NCBI GenBank assembly: GCA_944392235.1
Contig: CALXVZ010000009.1
Location: forward strand, 1-41,365
DNA from: an uncultured Alphaproteobacteria bacterium
Lineage (GTDB): Bacteria; Pseudomonadota; Alphaproteobacteria; RF32; CAG-239
Length of the DNA stretch: 41,365 bases
Reading direction: 5' to 3'
Shown here piece by piece: positions 1-7,286 of this stretch. Below the pieces are notes generated by a model that did not search any database, had not been told where the DNA came from, and saw nothing but the letters and a program-made list of their open reading frames with translations. Each line of letters begins with the position of its first letter. The stretch's first letter is position 1. The translations under genes and the position numbers were made by a program.

Positions 1-211
1 GACTAACTTCCTGTTTTCCCGCACTTTTTTATCCGCACTCAAACACCCTTTGGGCTACATACCCTAATCCGGATGATTTTGCATCCTTATTATATATATT
101 TTTTCTTCTAGTTCATACCTTATTTGTATAATAAATAAATAAGAATTCTCTCTTGTTTTCTTTTTGTTAACTTCTCTGTTTTATTCTTCCCTATATTAAG
201 GAGTGCTGTTT
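1..211. other. Left-edge intergenic region with candidate promoter
   Basis: No gene is supported here. Two + frames stay open from the edge to stops near 67 and 131, so the tail of a gene lying off the left edge is possible, but neither peptide looks like a known protein end. A small hairpin (GGATG at 71-75, CATCC at 82-86) followed by a T-rich stretch could terminate an upstream unit. A TATAAT at 127-132 is a candidate -10 box for the following operon, but no good -35 box stands at the expected distance. Low confidence for both sites. Confidence 0.3.
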
Positions 212-643
212 ATGAAACATATATATATATTAATGACTTTAGTATTGTTATTCGGTTGTGCGAAGGAACCTACCCCTATGTTGGGTTCTGATGGAAGAGA
301 AATTCCAATGGTTTTTCAAAACTTCCCTGATATACCTTTTCCCGACGACGCTTTTCTTGTATTGGAAGACTCCAAAACTATGGGGAGTGGTGAAAACTGG
401 ATTGGCAGCATTTGCTTTACTGTTAATTTTAATGCAGGTAGAGTATTTGACTTCTATGTTGCTGAAATGCCTAAAAAAGGTTGGGTAGAAATTGCTGTTG
501 TTCGTGCTGGTATTAGCCAAATGACCTATGTAAAAAATGGTAGAGCTGTGCAAATCCTTATTCAAATGGAAGGCGACGACTCCGCTTTTGTAACTGTTAC
601 CGCTATCCCAAATCAGGCTAGCGTTAAAGCTTTATCTATTTAG
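212..643 (+). CDS. Small lipoprotein of unknown function
   Basis: I do not recognise the family. The 143-residue product starts with a lipoprotein signal (MKHIYILM...LLFGC, lipidation Cys at residue 16), so it should be anchored in a membrane facing the periplasm. The rest is a small soluble domain with alternating hydrophobic residues, probably mostly beta. ATG 212 is chosen because AAGGAG lies 8 nt upstream; the in-frame GTG at 203 overlaps that ribosome site. It is the first gene of a + strand unit running to 9770 that is dominated by VirB6-like genes, and its stop overlaps the ribosome site of the next gene. A role as an accessory lipoprotein of that system is inference from position only. 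Confidence 0.75.
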   Translation: MKHIYILMTLVLLFGCAKEPTPMLGSDGREIPMVFQNFPDIPFPDDAFLVLEDSKTMGSGENWIGSICFTVNFNAGRVFDFYVAEMPKKGWVEIAVVRAGISQMTYVKNGRAVQILIQMEGDDSAFVTVTAIPNQASVKALSI

Positions 644-654
644 GAGAGACTCCT

Positions 655-1494
655 ATGAAATTTAATTTTTTTACATTTGGAGGCTCTCTATTTTGGGAAG
701 ATGTGTTTTTTTATCAAAAATGGAGAATCCAGAGACATTGTGGCACTAAGCGTTACAGACTGTTGGACTCCTGGGATATTCGCAGAGCAAGCGGAACTTT
801 TGAAGAATGTCAAAAAGCTTTTATTAAATACATTGACACATATGAGATAACTAAGCAACAAGGGAATCTAGTTGTTCTTCTCCATGGCTTTATGGATGGT
901 AAAAACATTTTCAAACCATTATGGCGGAAATTGGTCTTAACGAATTCTACTGTTGCAGCAATAAACTATCCTTCACTTTTTAGAAACTCTTTGGCTTCTG
1001 CTTATCAACTTTTATTTTTCCTTAATCATATGGAAGATATTAATGAAGTCTCTTTTGTAACTAAAGGTGCAGGGAATCTTGTATTACGTCAGCTTTTTAA
1101 TCTTCCTCAAGAACAACTTTCTTTTCAAGATAAAATGCGAATCCAAAATATTGTAGAGATTAATCCTGTTGTTCAGAATAATCTTCTTTGCGACTTTATT
1201 TCTAAATTTAAACTCTTACGCTTGTTCTTTGGGCCAATGGTTGAAGATATGACTGAAAGTAAATTAAAAAATATTCCTAAATTACCTCAACAGTTTAATG
1301 TGTTACAAATCTTCTCAAATTCTCTTTTTTATGAATTTTCTTTAAAAATATTAAAATTAATTAAATTTCCTATTAGAGAATCTAGTTATAAAGGGAAAAA
1401 TACTCTGTTTATTCAATCCCAAACTTTTAATGTTCTTGATAATGAAAAATTACTGAATCCTGTCATTAAATTTATTAATAATGGAAAAATTTAA
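655..1494 (+). CDS. Alpha/beta-hydrolase-like protein lacking the nucleophile serine
   Basis: The 279-residue protein resembles alpha/beta hydrolases of the lipase/esterase type. There is an oxyanion-hole-like LLHGFMDG near residues 77-84, followed by the strand and helix pattern expected before the nucleophile elbow. The elbow, normally G-x-S-x-G, reads TKGAG (residues 136-140): the serine position is Gly138. The following helix (NLVLRQL) and the segment EINPVV fit the same fold. No signal peptide is evident, so it is probably cytoplasmic. It has a ribosome site (AGGAG) overlapping the upstream stop and is co-oriented with the VirB6 array. A binding or scaffold role rather than hydrolysis is inferred from the lost serine. 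The fold call is fairly sure, the function unknown. Confidence 0.6.
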   Translation: MKFNFFTFGGSLFWEDVFFYQKWRIQRHCGTKRYRLLDSWDIRRASGTFEECQKAFIKYIDTYEITKQQGNLVVLLHGFMDGKNIFKPLWRKLVLTNSTVAAINYPSLFRNSLASAYQLLFFLNHMEDINEVSFVTKGAGNLVLRQLFNLPQEQLSFQDKMRIQNIVEINPVVQNNLLCDFISKFKLLRLFFGPMVEDMTESKLKNIPKLPQQFNVLQIFSNSLFYEFSLKILKLIKFPIRESSYKGKNTLFIQSQTFNVLDNEKLLNPVIKFINNGKI

Positions 1495-1528
1495 CGATAT
1501 TGTAATATTTTTTTAGATTTTTTTATGT

Positions 1529-1534
1529 TATAAT
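1529..1534 (+). promoter_or_regulatory. Candidate extended -10 promoter before the VirB6 array
   Basis: TATAAT preceded by TG and one base (TG at 1526-1527) is a good extended -10 element, 30 nt upstream of the small membrane protein gene at 1565. No clear -35 box is present, as is common with extended -10 promoters. It could give the array its own transcription start inside the longer unit. Confidence 0.4.
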
Positions 1535-1564
1535 TGATTAGCTTAAATGGACTCTGAGGTTCGC

Positions 1565-1786
1565 ATGAAATCAGTCTTTGTTACAATTGTGATGTTTTTA
1601 GGTATTGCTATTATTCTTGAAAGTGGCATTATGTCTTTTTTTGCTCAAAAAACTTTTTTTTATTTTGCTTGTTTTTCTGTTGTAATTTCACTGATTTCCG
1701 CTGTTGCTTTTTTAGGGACACCTTTTTCAAAACCTTTATTTAAGAGACGAGGAGAAAAACATGATAAAAATTCTGATGCCTCTTAA
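1565..1786 (+). CDS. Small membrane protein, two predicted helices
   Basis: The 73-residue product has two hydrophobic segments (about residues 3-20 and 31-53) and a short basic, hydrophilic C-terminus (KRRGEKHDKN). I do not recognise a family. Size and topology would suit a VirB3-like or other small inner-membrane part of a type IV system, but no motif supports that. ATG 1565 is preferred to the in-frame ATG 1547 because GAGG sits 5 nt upstream of it. The 3' end overlaps the start of the first VirB6-like gene by 26 nt, which suggests translational coupling. Confidence 0.65.
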   Translation: MKSVFVTIVMFLGIAIILESGIMSFFAQKTFFYFACFSVVISLISAVAFLGTPFSKPLFKRRGEKHDKNSDAS

Positions 1787-3041
1787 ATATATGCTGTATT
1801 TGTGCTTTTGCCTTTTTACTTCATCTTTTGCTTGGGCTGAAGATAAAGAGGATACTCGAATCTGCCGAACACTAGACGAGTATATTAGTGACGGAAAGGA
1901 TAGGTGCCTGCCTTGTGATGTTTTAAAAATAGTTACTGATGCTTGTGCTATTGTTATAGATGCTGTCGAAACTCTATGCCCTTCTCTTGCCGGTGTTGTT
2001 TGTATTGGTGTTGCTATTTATATTGCTTTTTATGTCTTAAAAAATACAGCTTCTTTTTCTCAGAAAAATCCTTTTGCTCTTCTTTCTGACAATAAAATTG
2101 GCCTTATTCCTCTTTGCTTTAAAGCTGCAATTATTACTATTTTACTTGCAAATTCTTATGATGATATTTACAGTCTTTTTATTGGTCCGCTTATTGGCTC
2201 ATGTTTGGGTGTTGGTAATACCCTGATGGATACATCAATTCACTCTCTAAATTTTGATGATTTTCGTGACCTTTTTAATGCAATTATCGAAAATGTAAGA
2301 ACATATAATGAAACTCTTTACACTATTGTTGCAATGGGTAGAATGTTACTTTGTATGGCTTTTCTTCCTGAAGGTATTTTAAAGTGGCATTGGTCCCTCA
2401 TCGCTTTTGGTGTTATGCTTTATGCTATGGGATGGATGATTATCATTGGTGCTGCTTTTTTTATTCTAGACGTTGCATTCAGAATTGCTGTAGCATGCAT
2501 GGTACTCCCTTTTGCTATTACCTGTGCCATCTCTAAATATACTTCTACTTACACTAAAAAAACATGGAATCTTTTTGTAAATGTTGGCTTTAATTTTATT
2601 ATTTTTGGTCTTGTAATACAATTTATTTTCAAGACAATTGATGTTGTAATTGGAGGTTCACAGCATCTACAAAGTTTACTCAGAGATGGACTTCGAGATG
2701 AAGCGCATGCAAAAAAAATTGCTGAGGATATTGATCTTGAGACTTTTTTGTTAGCTACAATCTTTTGTCTTATCAGCTTTAGGTTATTTATGAAAATTGA
2801 AGATTTGGCTCATAGAGTTTCTAGCACTTCTTCTGTTGGTAAGCTTGGACAAGAATTGGGAGCTGATGTGGCTAGATTTGTTCAATATCCTTTATCTAAA
2901 GTTACTAAGGCTGGTAAAGGTTTTATCAATACGGCAAGACTTGAAACCGGTAGAAAAATTTCTGAAAGTCCTGCAGGTATGAGGGTCAGAGGATGGGAAA
3001 GAGGTATTAAAAGAGGAGTAAAGAAATTTTTTGGTTTGTAG
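1761..3041 (+). CDS. VirB6/TrbL-family type IV secretion protein, paralogue 1
   Basis: Polytopic inner-membrane protein of 426 residues, first of a VirB6-like array. A cleavable signal peptide (ends near SFAWA, residue 26) is followed by a periplasmic stretch with CLPC (49-52). A helix then leads to the array-wide motif SFSQKNP (about 98-104), and more helices follow. The second half holds a conserved acidic residue in a hydrophobic run, then LPF and a TKK-W segment (about 237-270), as in VirB6 channel proteins. A basic, amphipathic cytoplasmic tail follows the last helix. VirB6 proteins line the inner-membrane part of type IV secretion channels. A ribosome site (AGGAG) lies 7 nt before ATG 1761. 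The family call is good; the substrate is unknown. Confidence 0.75.
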   Translation: MIKILMPLKYMLYLCFCLFTSSFAWAEDKEDTRICRTLDEYISDGKDRCLPCDVLKIVTDACAIVIDAVETLCPSLAGVVCIGVAIYIAFYVLKNTASFSQKNPFALLSDNKIGLIPLCFKAAIITILLANSYDDIYSLFIGPLIGSCLGVGNTLMDTSIHSLNFDDFRDLFNAIIENVRTYNETLYTIVAMGRMLLCMAFLPEGILKWHWSLIAFGVMLYAMGWMIIIGAAFFILDVAFRIAVACMVLPFAITCAISKYTSTYTKKTWNLFVNVGFNFIIFGLVIQFIFKTIDVVIGGSQHLQSLLRDGLRDEAHAKKIAEDIDLETFLLATIFCLISFRLFMKIEDLAHRVSSTSSVGKLGQELGADVARFVQYPLSKVTKAGKGFINTARLETGRKISESPAGMRVRGWERGIKRGVKKFFGL

Positions 3042-3053
3042 AGAGGAATTCTA

Positions 3054-4460
3054 ATGATAAAATTAAGGAAATTGCACATACTCGAAAAGCCCTTTTCAAA
3101 GCTCAAAATCTTTTTTATTTTGACTTTTCCTCTCCTTTTGTCTGCTTGCGGAAGTGAGGATCAGCCTTGTGAAACAATACAAACTTACTTAAATAATGGT
3201 ATTGAAGATAATTGTTTACTCTGCAGTATGTTTGATACTGTAACAGAGTTAGCTGAAATTATAGCTAGTAACTCTTGGAGATTATTTGCTAAAGAATTAA
3301 TCCCTGTTGTTGTTATCGCCTCCGCTATTATTATTGCTTTTACCATCCTTAAAAGTTTAGGCTCTTTTACCACTCAAAATACAGCAGATCTCTTTACCGG
3401 CGACAAAAAGGGACTTTTACTCCTTATGTTTAAAACTGTTGTAATTGTAACATTATTGCAAGATACTTGGTTTACTAACACAATTATTGCTCCTATTTTG
3501 AATGCAGGTTTAAAGATTGGAACTGAATTATCTAGTAATACCGCAGGTTCTGGAACTGTTGTTACTCTTCCCGAAACCACTGGTGAAGGTGGTTATAAAG
3601 AAGTTTTTAACATGGTTAATGAAACCGTAAAACAATTTAATGATAATGTGTATGAAACAGTAGCTATCGGCCAAGCTATGATTTGTAATGCTACTATAAA
3701 AATTATCTTTCGGTGGGAATGGACTATGCTTCTTTATGGTTTGATTCTTTTTATTTTTGGTTGGTTATTACTTGTTGGGGTTTCTTTTTATATTATTGAC
3801 ATTCTTATATGCTTAACTTTTGGTTTTGCCTTACTTCCTTTTGGAATCGCTTTTGCTATTTCTAATCTGTCTATAACTTATACCAAAAATATATGGAATA
3901 TTTTTATTAATGCTTTCTTTAGCTTTATTGTGCTTGGCATTATCTTAGGTCTGAGTATACAACTTGTATGGTTATGCATGGGACGCTATGGCAATGGGCA
4001 ATATGTTGATGCCACTTATGCTTCAGGAGGAAGTGCTTTTAATTCTTTTTTATCGAATTTTAATAAACTAATTGATGATGATCAGATTAAAGCAATATCT
4101 CGTGAATTATGGGAAAATGGCTCTCTCCTTCTTACCATTGTTTGTCTTGCTGTCCTTGTTCAGCTTGTTGCGCAAATGGGTGCTATTGTGGATAAACTCG
4201 CTGATACAGCTAGTTTGACAAATGTCGGTAGTCAAGTGGGTGCAGCTATTACTAAACCTATTATTAATAAAGCAAAAAAAGTTTCAAGTACTGTAACAGG
4301 TTGGACTTGGTCTGGGGCTAAACATGTTGGACATGTTGGTGCTCGGATTACTCGTATGGATAGACTCTATGATGCTATCGGACGTAGATTAGTTACAGCT
4401 AGAGGCTTCTTAACTGGTAGTGGTAGAGAAGGATATAAAGCTTTTTGGCATAAGAGGTAA
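3054..4460 (+). CDS. VirB6/TrbL-family protein, paralogue 2, with lipoprotein signal
   Basis: 468-residue polytopic membrane protein. Unlike ordinary VirB6 it begins with a lipoprotein-type signal (FPLLLSAC, Cys32, Gly at +2). The array motifs follow: CLLC (54-57), GSFTTQNT (103-110), then in the second half an acidic residue in a helix (YIID), LLPFG and TYTKNIW. A poorly conserved loop rich in Gly and Thr lies between the halves, and a second loop follows the SIQLVW segment. The C-terminus is basic and rich in Arg and Lys. It lies 12 nt after paralogue 1 with its own ribosome site. It is probably a variant channel subunit; whether the N-terminal Cys is really lipidated needs experiment. Confidence 0.75.
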   Translation: MIKLRKLHILEKPFSKLKIFFILTFPLLLSACGSEDQPCETIQTYLNNGIEDNCLLCSMFDTVTELAEIIASNSWRLFAKELIPVVVIASAIIIAFTILKSLGSFTTQNTADLFTGDKKGLLLLMFKTVVIVTLLQDTWFTNTIIAPILNAGLKIGTELSSNTAGSGTVVTLPETTGEGGYKEVFNMVNETVKQFNDNVYETVAIGQAMICNATIKIIFRWEWTMLLYGLILFIFGWLLLVGVSFYIIDILICLTFGFALLPFGIAFAISNLSITYTKNIWNIFINAFFSFIVLGIILGLSIQLVWLCMGRYGNGQYVDATYASGGSAFNSFLSNFNKLIDDDQIKAISRELWENGSLLLTIVCLAVLVQLVAQMGAIVDKLADTASLTNVGSQVGAAITKPIINKAKKVSSTVTGWTWSGAKHVGHVGARITRMDRLYDAIGRRLVTARGFLTGSGREGYKAFWHKR

Positions 4461-4466
4461 AGTGAA

Positions 4467-5777
4467 ATGATACGCGTTTTTTTACATAGATTTTTGGTTT
4501 GGATGACCTCTTGTCGTCTTACTTGTTTTATGCTTATTTTCCTTTTATCTGCTTGTGATAGCAATGAAGATATGTCATCTAGTAAAGAAGGTAATTATAA
4601 CCAACAAGCAACCTGTTGGCAAATTAAAATAATTGAAGTTGTTACAGACAAAATTGATAGCCTATTAGAACAGGTTGTTCAGTCTATTGGCTCTTCCGGG
4701 CCCGCTCTTATTATGGTCGCTTTTTCTGTATGGATGGCATTTAGATTTCTTCAAATTTTATCATCCTTTAAAGAGGAAAATCTAGGGGAAATATGGACGG
4801 AAATTGGGCAAAAGTTGTTTTTGTGCTCTTTTTGCGCTTGGGCTGTCTCAAGTCTTGATTATGTTATTTGGACTCTTAATACTTTTGTTGTTCCTATTTA
4901 TAATACTCTTCTTGAATTAGCTTCGGATCTTATTGCTGAACCCGCTTCTGATCAAACATCCTGGACATTAGGCGAATTTGGAAAAGTTACTTTTGAAGAA
5001 CAATATAATTCTTGTAAGGTTGCTGAGCTAGATATAAAAGATATTGCAGATTCTATTCGTCCGATGGTTTATTGTTTAACTTGTCAAATTAGTGATAGAC
5101 TTAATGGTGGGATTCGTGTCGGTGTTTCCCTAATTGCTTCTCTTGATTTATTAGCAATGTTAGTTGGGTTGCTGATGATGGTGGTTTTTACTGTCTCTAA
5201 ATTTGTATTCGTATTTTTCTTTGTTGATTCTCTATTTCGCTTGAATTTTGCTATTATTCTTTTCCCAATGCTTATTATGGGGGTTCCTTTTAGTTATACT
5301 CGAAAATGGAGTAAATTTGGTTTTGAAATGTTTATTAACTCTTCCGGAATTATGCTTTTTTTGTGTATCCTTGTCTGTATAGCTGTATCTTCTCTTAATT
5401 TTATTTTCCAGCAGTATATTGAACAAGATGTTTTTAAAGAAGAACATTTTGCAGGGCAAGGACCTGTTCTACTTTCTTTGTTGCTTATATCTCTTTTGTT
5501 ATTTAATATTCCTCCTTTGGCTAGTGCTTTAGCTGATAAATTTATTGGTGGTGGACAAGGGTTCGAATTTCAAAAACAAGTTTCTAAATTTGCTGTAAAT
5601 ACTGCTAAAAAAATTGGGGCATCGGCACTAGGTACTGTTACTGCGGGGGCTTCTAAAGTTGTTACAAATTTATTGGAAAAAAATGAAAAAACTAGAGAGG
5701 CTATGAATAAGATTAAAGCTGTCAATACTCATATTTCTTCAAAAATAGATGATATGGCGGGGTATAATGATGACTGA
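4467..5777 (+). CDS. VirB6/TrbL-family protein, paralogue 3, with lipoprotein signal
   Basis: 436-residue polytopic membrane protein. The N-terminus ends in a lipobox (FLLSAC, Cys30) with Asp at +2, which in enterobacteria is an inner-membrane retention signal. The N-terminal CxxC of its relatives is reduced to one Cys (residue 50, TCWQIK), while a separate CLTC occurs midway. The array motif reads LSSFKEENLG. The second half keeps the acidic residue in a hydrophobic run (FFVDSLF), followed by LFP and SYTRKW. The C-terminal tail after the last helix is helical and basic. The gene starts 6 nt after paralogue 2 and overlaps the next gene. It is the most divergent whole member of the array. Confidence 0.7.
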   Translation: MIRVFLHRFLVWMTSCRLTCFMLIFLLSACDSNEDMSSSKEGNYNQQATCWQIKIIEVVTDKIDSLLEQVVQSIGSSGPALIMVAFSVWMAFRFLQILSSFKEENLGEIWTEIGQKLFLCSFCAWAVSSLDYVIWTLNTFVVPIYNTLLELASDLIAEPASDQTSWTLGEFGKVTFEEQYNSCKVAELDIKDIADSIRPMVYCLTCQISDRLNGGIRVGVSLIASLDLLAMLVGLLMMVVFTVSKFVFVFFFVDSLFRLNFAIILFPMLIMGVPFSYTRKWSKFGFEMFINSSGIMLFLCILVCIAVSSLNFIFQQYIEQDVFKEEHFAGQGPVLLSLLLISLLLFNIPPLASALADKFIGGGQGFEFQKQVSKFAVNTAKKIGASALGTVTAGASKVVTNLLEKNEKTREAMNKIKAVNTHISSKIDDMAGYNDD

Positions 5778-6318
5778 TATTTTTTATAAATTCTTTATTT
5801 TTTGTTCTCGCCATAAAATCTTTATTATGGGATGCTTTATTTTGCTTTGCTTGTGTTATCCTGATTTTTGTATAGCGGAAGAAGCTAAAGATTGCGATTC
5901 ATTAAGCGGTCATGATAAATATTTATGTTATTGCAAAGCAGAGGTTATTCAAAAAAAATATGATGAAGCGGGGTGTTGGGCTTGTAATGTAGTTCTAACC
6001 TTAATGATGTCTATGACAAATGTCGCTAATGCGGTTTATCCTATTATTGATGCTCTATCTCGGATTATTCTTGGAGGTGGTGCTTGTATTTGGATTGCTG
6101 TTTACTTTCTTAAATCCTTAGGTTCTTTTGCTACTCAGGATCCTGCTAAAATTATTGATGGTCTCCTTACTTTCTGTTTTAAAATCGCCTTTATGTATAT
6201 TATGATTGATTCAGGAATCGGCACCATAATCGAATATATTGTAAATCCGCTTCTTAGTATAGGATATGATATAGGTGGCTTCTTTAGTGAGATGGCTTCT
6301 GGAAGTTTGGGAGGATAG
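5767..6318 (+). CDS. Split VirB6-like protein, N-terminal half
   Basis: 183 residues that match only the first half of the neighbouring VirB6-like proteins: export signal (hydrophobic 18-37, FCIA then EE), CWAC (70-73), helix, GSFATQDP (119-126), two further hydrophobic segments and a short Gly/Ser tail. It ends where the paralogues continue into their second half, and the missing half is the next gene. ATG 5767 is used, overlapping the end of paralogue 3 by 11 nt; ATG 5770 and an in-frame ATG at 5749 are alternatives. The ribosome site is a weak GGCGGGG. Both halves together would rebuild one VirB6-like unit. Confidence 0.65.
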   Translation: MMTDIFYKFFIFCSRHKIFIMGCFILLCLCYPDFCIAEEAKDCDSLSGHDKYLCYCKAEVIQKKYDEAGCWACNVVLTLMMSMTNVANAVYPIIDALSRIILGGGACIWIAVYFLKSLGSFATQDPAKIIDGLLTFCFKIAFMYIMIDSGIGTIIEYIVNPLLSIGYDIGGFFSEMASGSLGG

Positions 6319-6322
6319 ATAT

Positions 6323-7276
6323 ATGGTAAAATTCTTATATTCTTTTTTCTTCATGTTTTTTATACTTTTTATCTCTGCTCCAAATGCTGTTGCTCAGGGG
6401 AGATTAGAAGTTCCTAATACTCCTATCAAAATTGATGGGCAAAATATCTCTGCCATGGATGAATTAAATAAAAACATCCATGAAATGACTAAAAAAATTG
6501 ATAAAGCGTCGCGACAAATGATGAAAATCGCGGATATGATTATTTGTAATGCTTCTCATGGTGCTGCAGCAACCGTTTCTTTTGAAACTGAAGGTTTTTC
6601 TATTAAATTTGAATTATTTGCTATCGATATCCTTATCAGTGGTTGGATATTATATGTTTTAGGCTTCTTTATGACTATTATTGCTTCTTTCTATATGTTT
6701 GATATTGCTTTTAATCTTTCTTTATCCATTCTTCTATTACCTTTAGCTTTAGCTTTATGGCCATTTGCTTGGACTAAAGGTAAATTAGGAATTGTTGTTA
6801 AAAGTATTGCTTACTATACAGGATTATTTATCTTTCTGCCTTTGGGTATTTTAATTGGTGTAGCTCTGGTAACAGAGGTTATTGATAGTGTTTTCCCTGA
6901 AGGTAGCAGTTTTATCAAAGCTTTCAATGAGGATAAATCTGATGAAATACGTGATACTTTAGCTTTTTATACTTGGGGATTCTTTAAAGTTGTGTTGTCC
7001 TACTTGGTTGCTATGAAAGTTCTTCCTCTAATGGCTCAGGAATTTTGTAATCACTTTTTTGATGGAGCGTTGGTTGGTGATCCGATGAATCAAAAAATGA
7101 CACAAATCATTGCTGTAGCCAAACAAAAAACAATTGGTAAAGTTACTAAATTTGGTAAAGATGTCATTAAGCATCAGACAGGAAAAGGTATTGAAAAAGC
7201 CGGTAATAAAATGGGTGGCTTTATGGGGGGAGTTTTATCTCGATATGGCAGACAAATCGGTCAGACAAGAAGATAG
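6323..7276 (+). CDS. Split VirB6-like protein, C-terminal half with its own signal peptide
   Basis: 317 residues corresponding to the second half of the array proteins. It has its own signal peptide (ending NAVA, then Q), a short helical periplasmic stretch, the IICNASH segment that matches the mid-protein Cys region of paralogues 1 and 2, then several membrane helices with the FDIAF...LLLPL pattern and a TKGK segment. The tail is basic. GGGAGG ends 8 nt before ATG 6323. An upstream in-frame start (6275) would bury the signal peptide and is rejected. It lies in another reading frame than the N-half, 4 nt after its stop. Confidence 0.65.
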   Translation: MVKFLYSFFFMFFILFISAPNAVAQGRLEVPNTPIKIDGQNISAMDELNKNIHEMTKKIDKASRQMMKIADMIICNASHGAAATVSFETEGFSIKFELFAIDILISGWILYVLGFFMTIIASFYMFDIAFNLSLSILLLPLALALWPFAWTKGKLGIVVKSIAYYTGLFIFLPLGILIGVALVTEVIDSVFPEGSSFIKAFNEDKSDEIRDTLAFYTWGFFKVVLSYLVAMKVLPLMAQEFCNHFFDGALVGDPMNQKMTQIIAVAKQKTIGKVTKFGKDVIKHQTGKGIEKAGNKMGGFMGGVLSRYGRQIGQTRR

Positions 7277-7286
7277 GAGGTTTAAT

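Noticed and set aside
6275-6322. Longer start for the second half of the split VirB6-like gene
   Set aside because: It overlaps the first half, has no ribosome site, and would place a signal peptide inside the protein; ATG 6323 has GGGAGG upstream.
7134-7286. N-terminal extension of the last VirB6-like gene
   Set aside because: It lies inside the previous gene in another frame; AGGAGG and a signal peptide mark ATG 7287.
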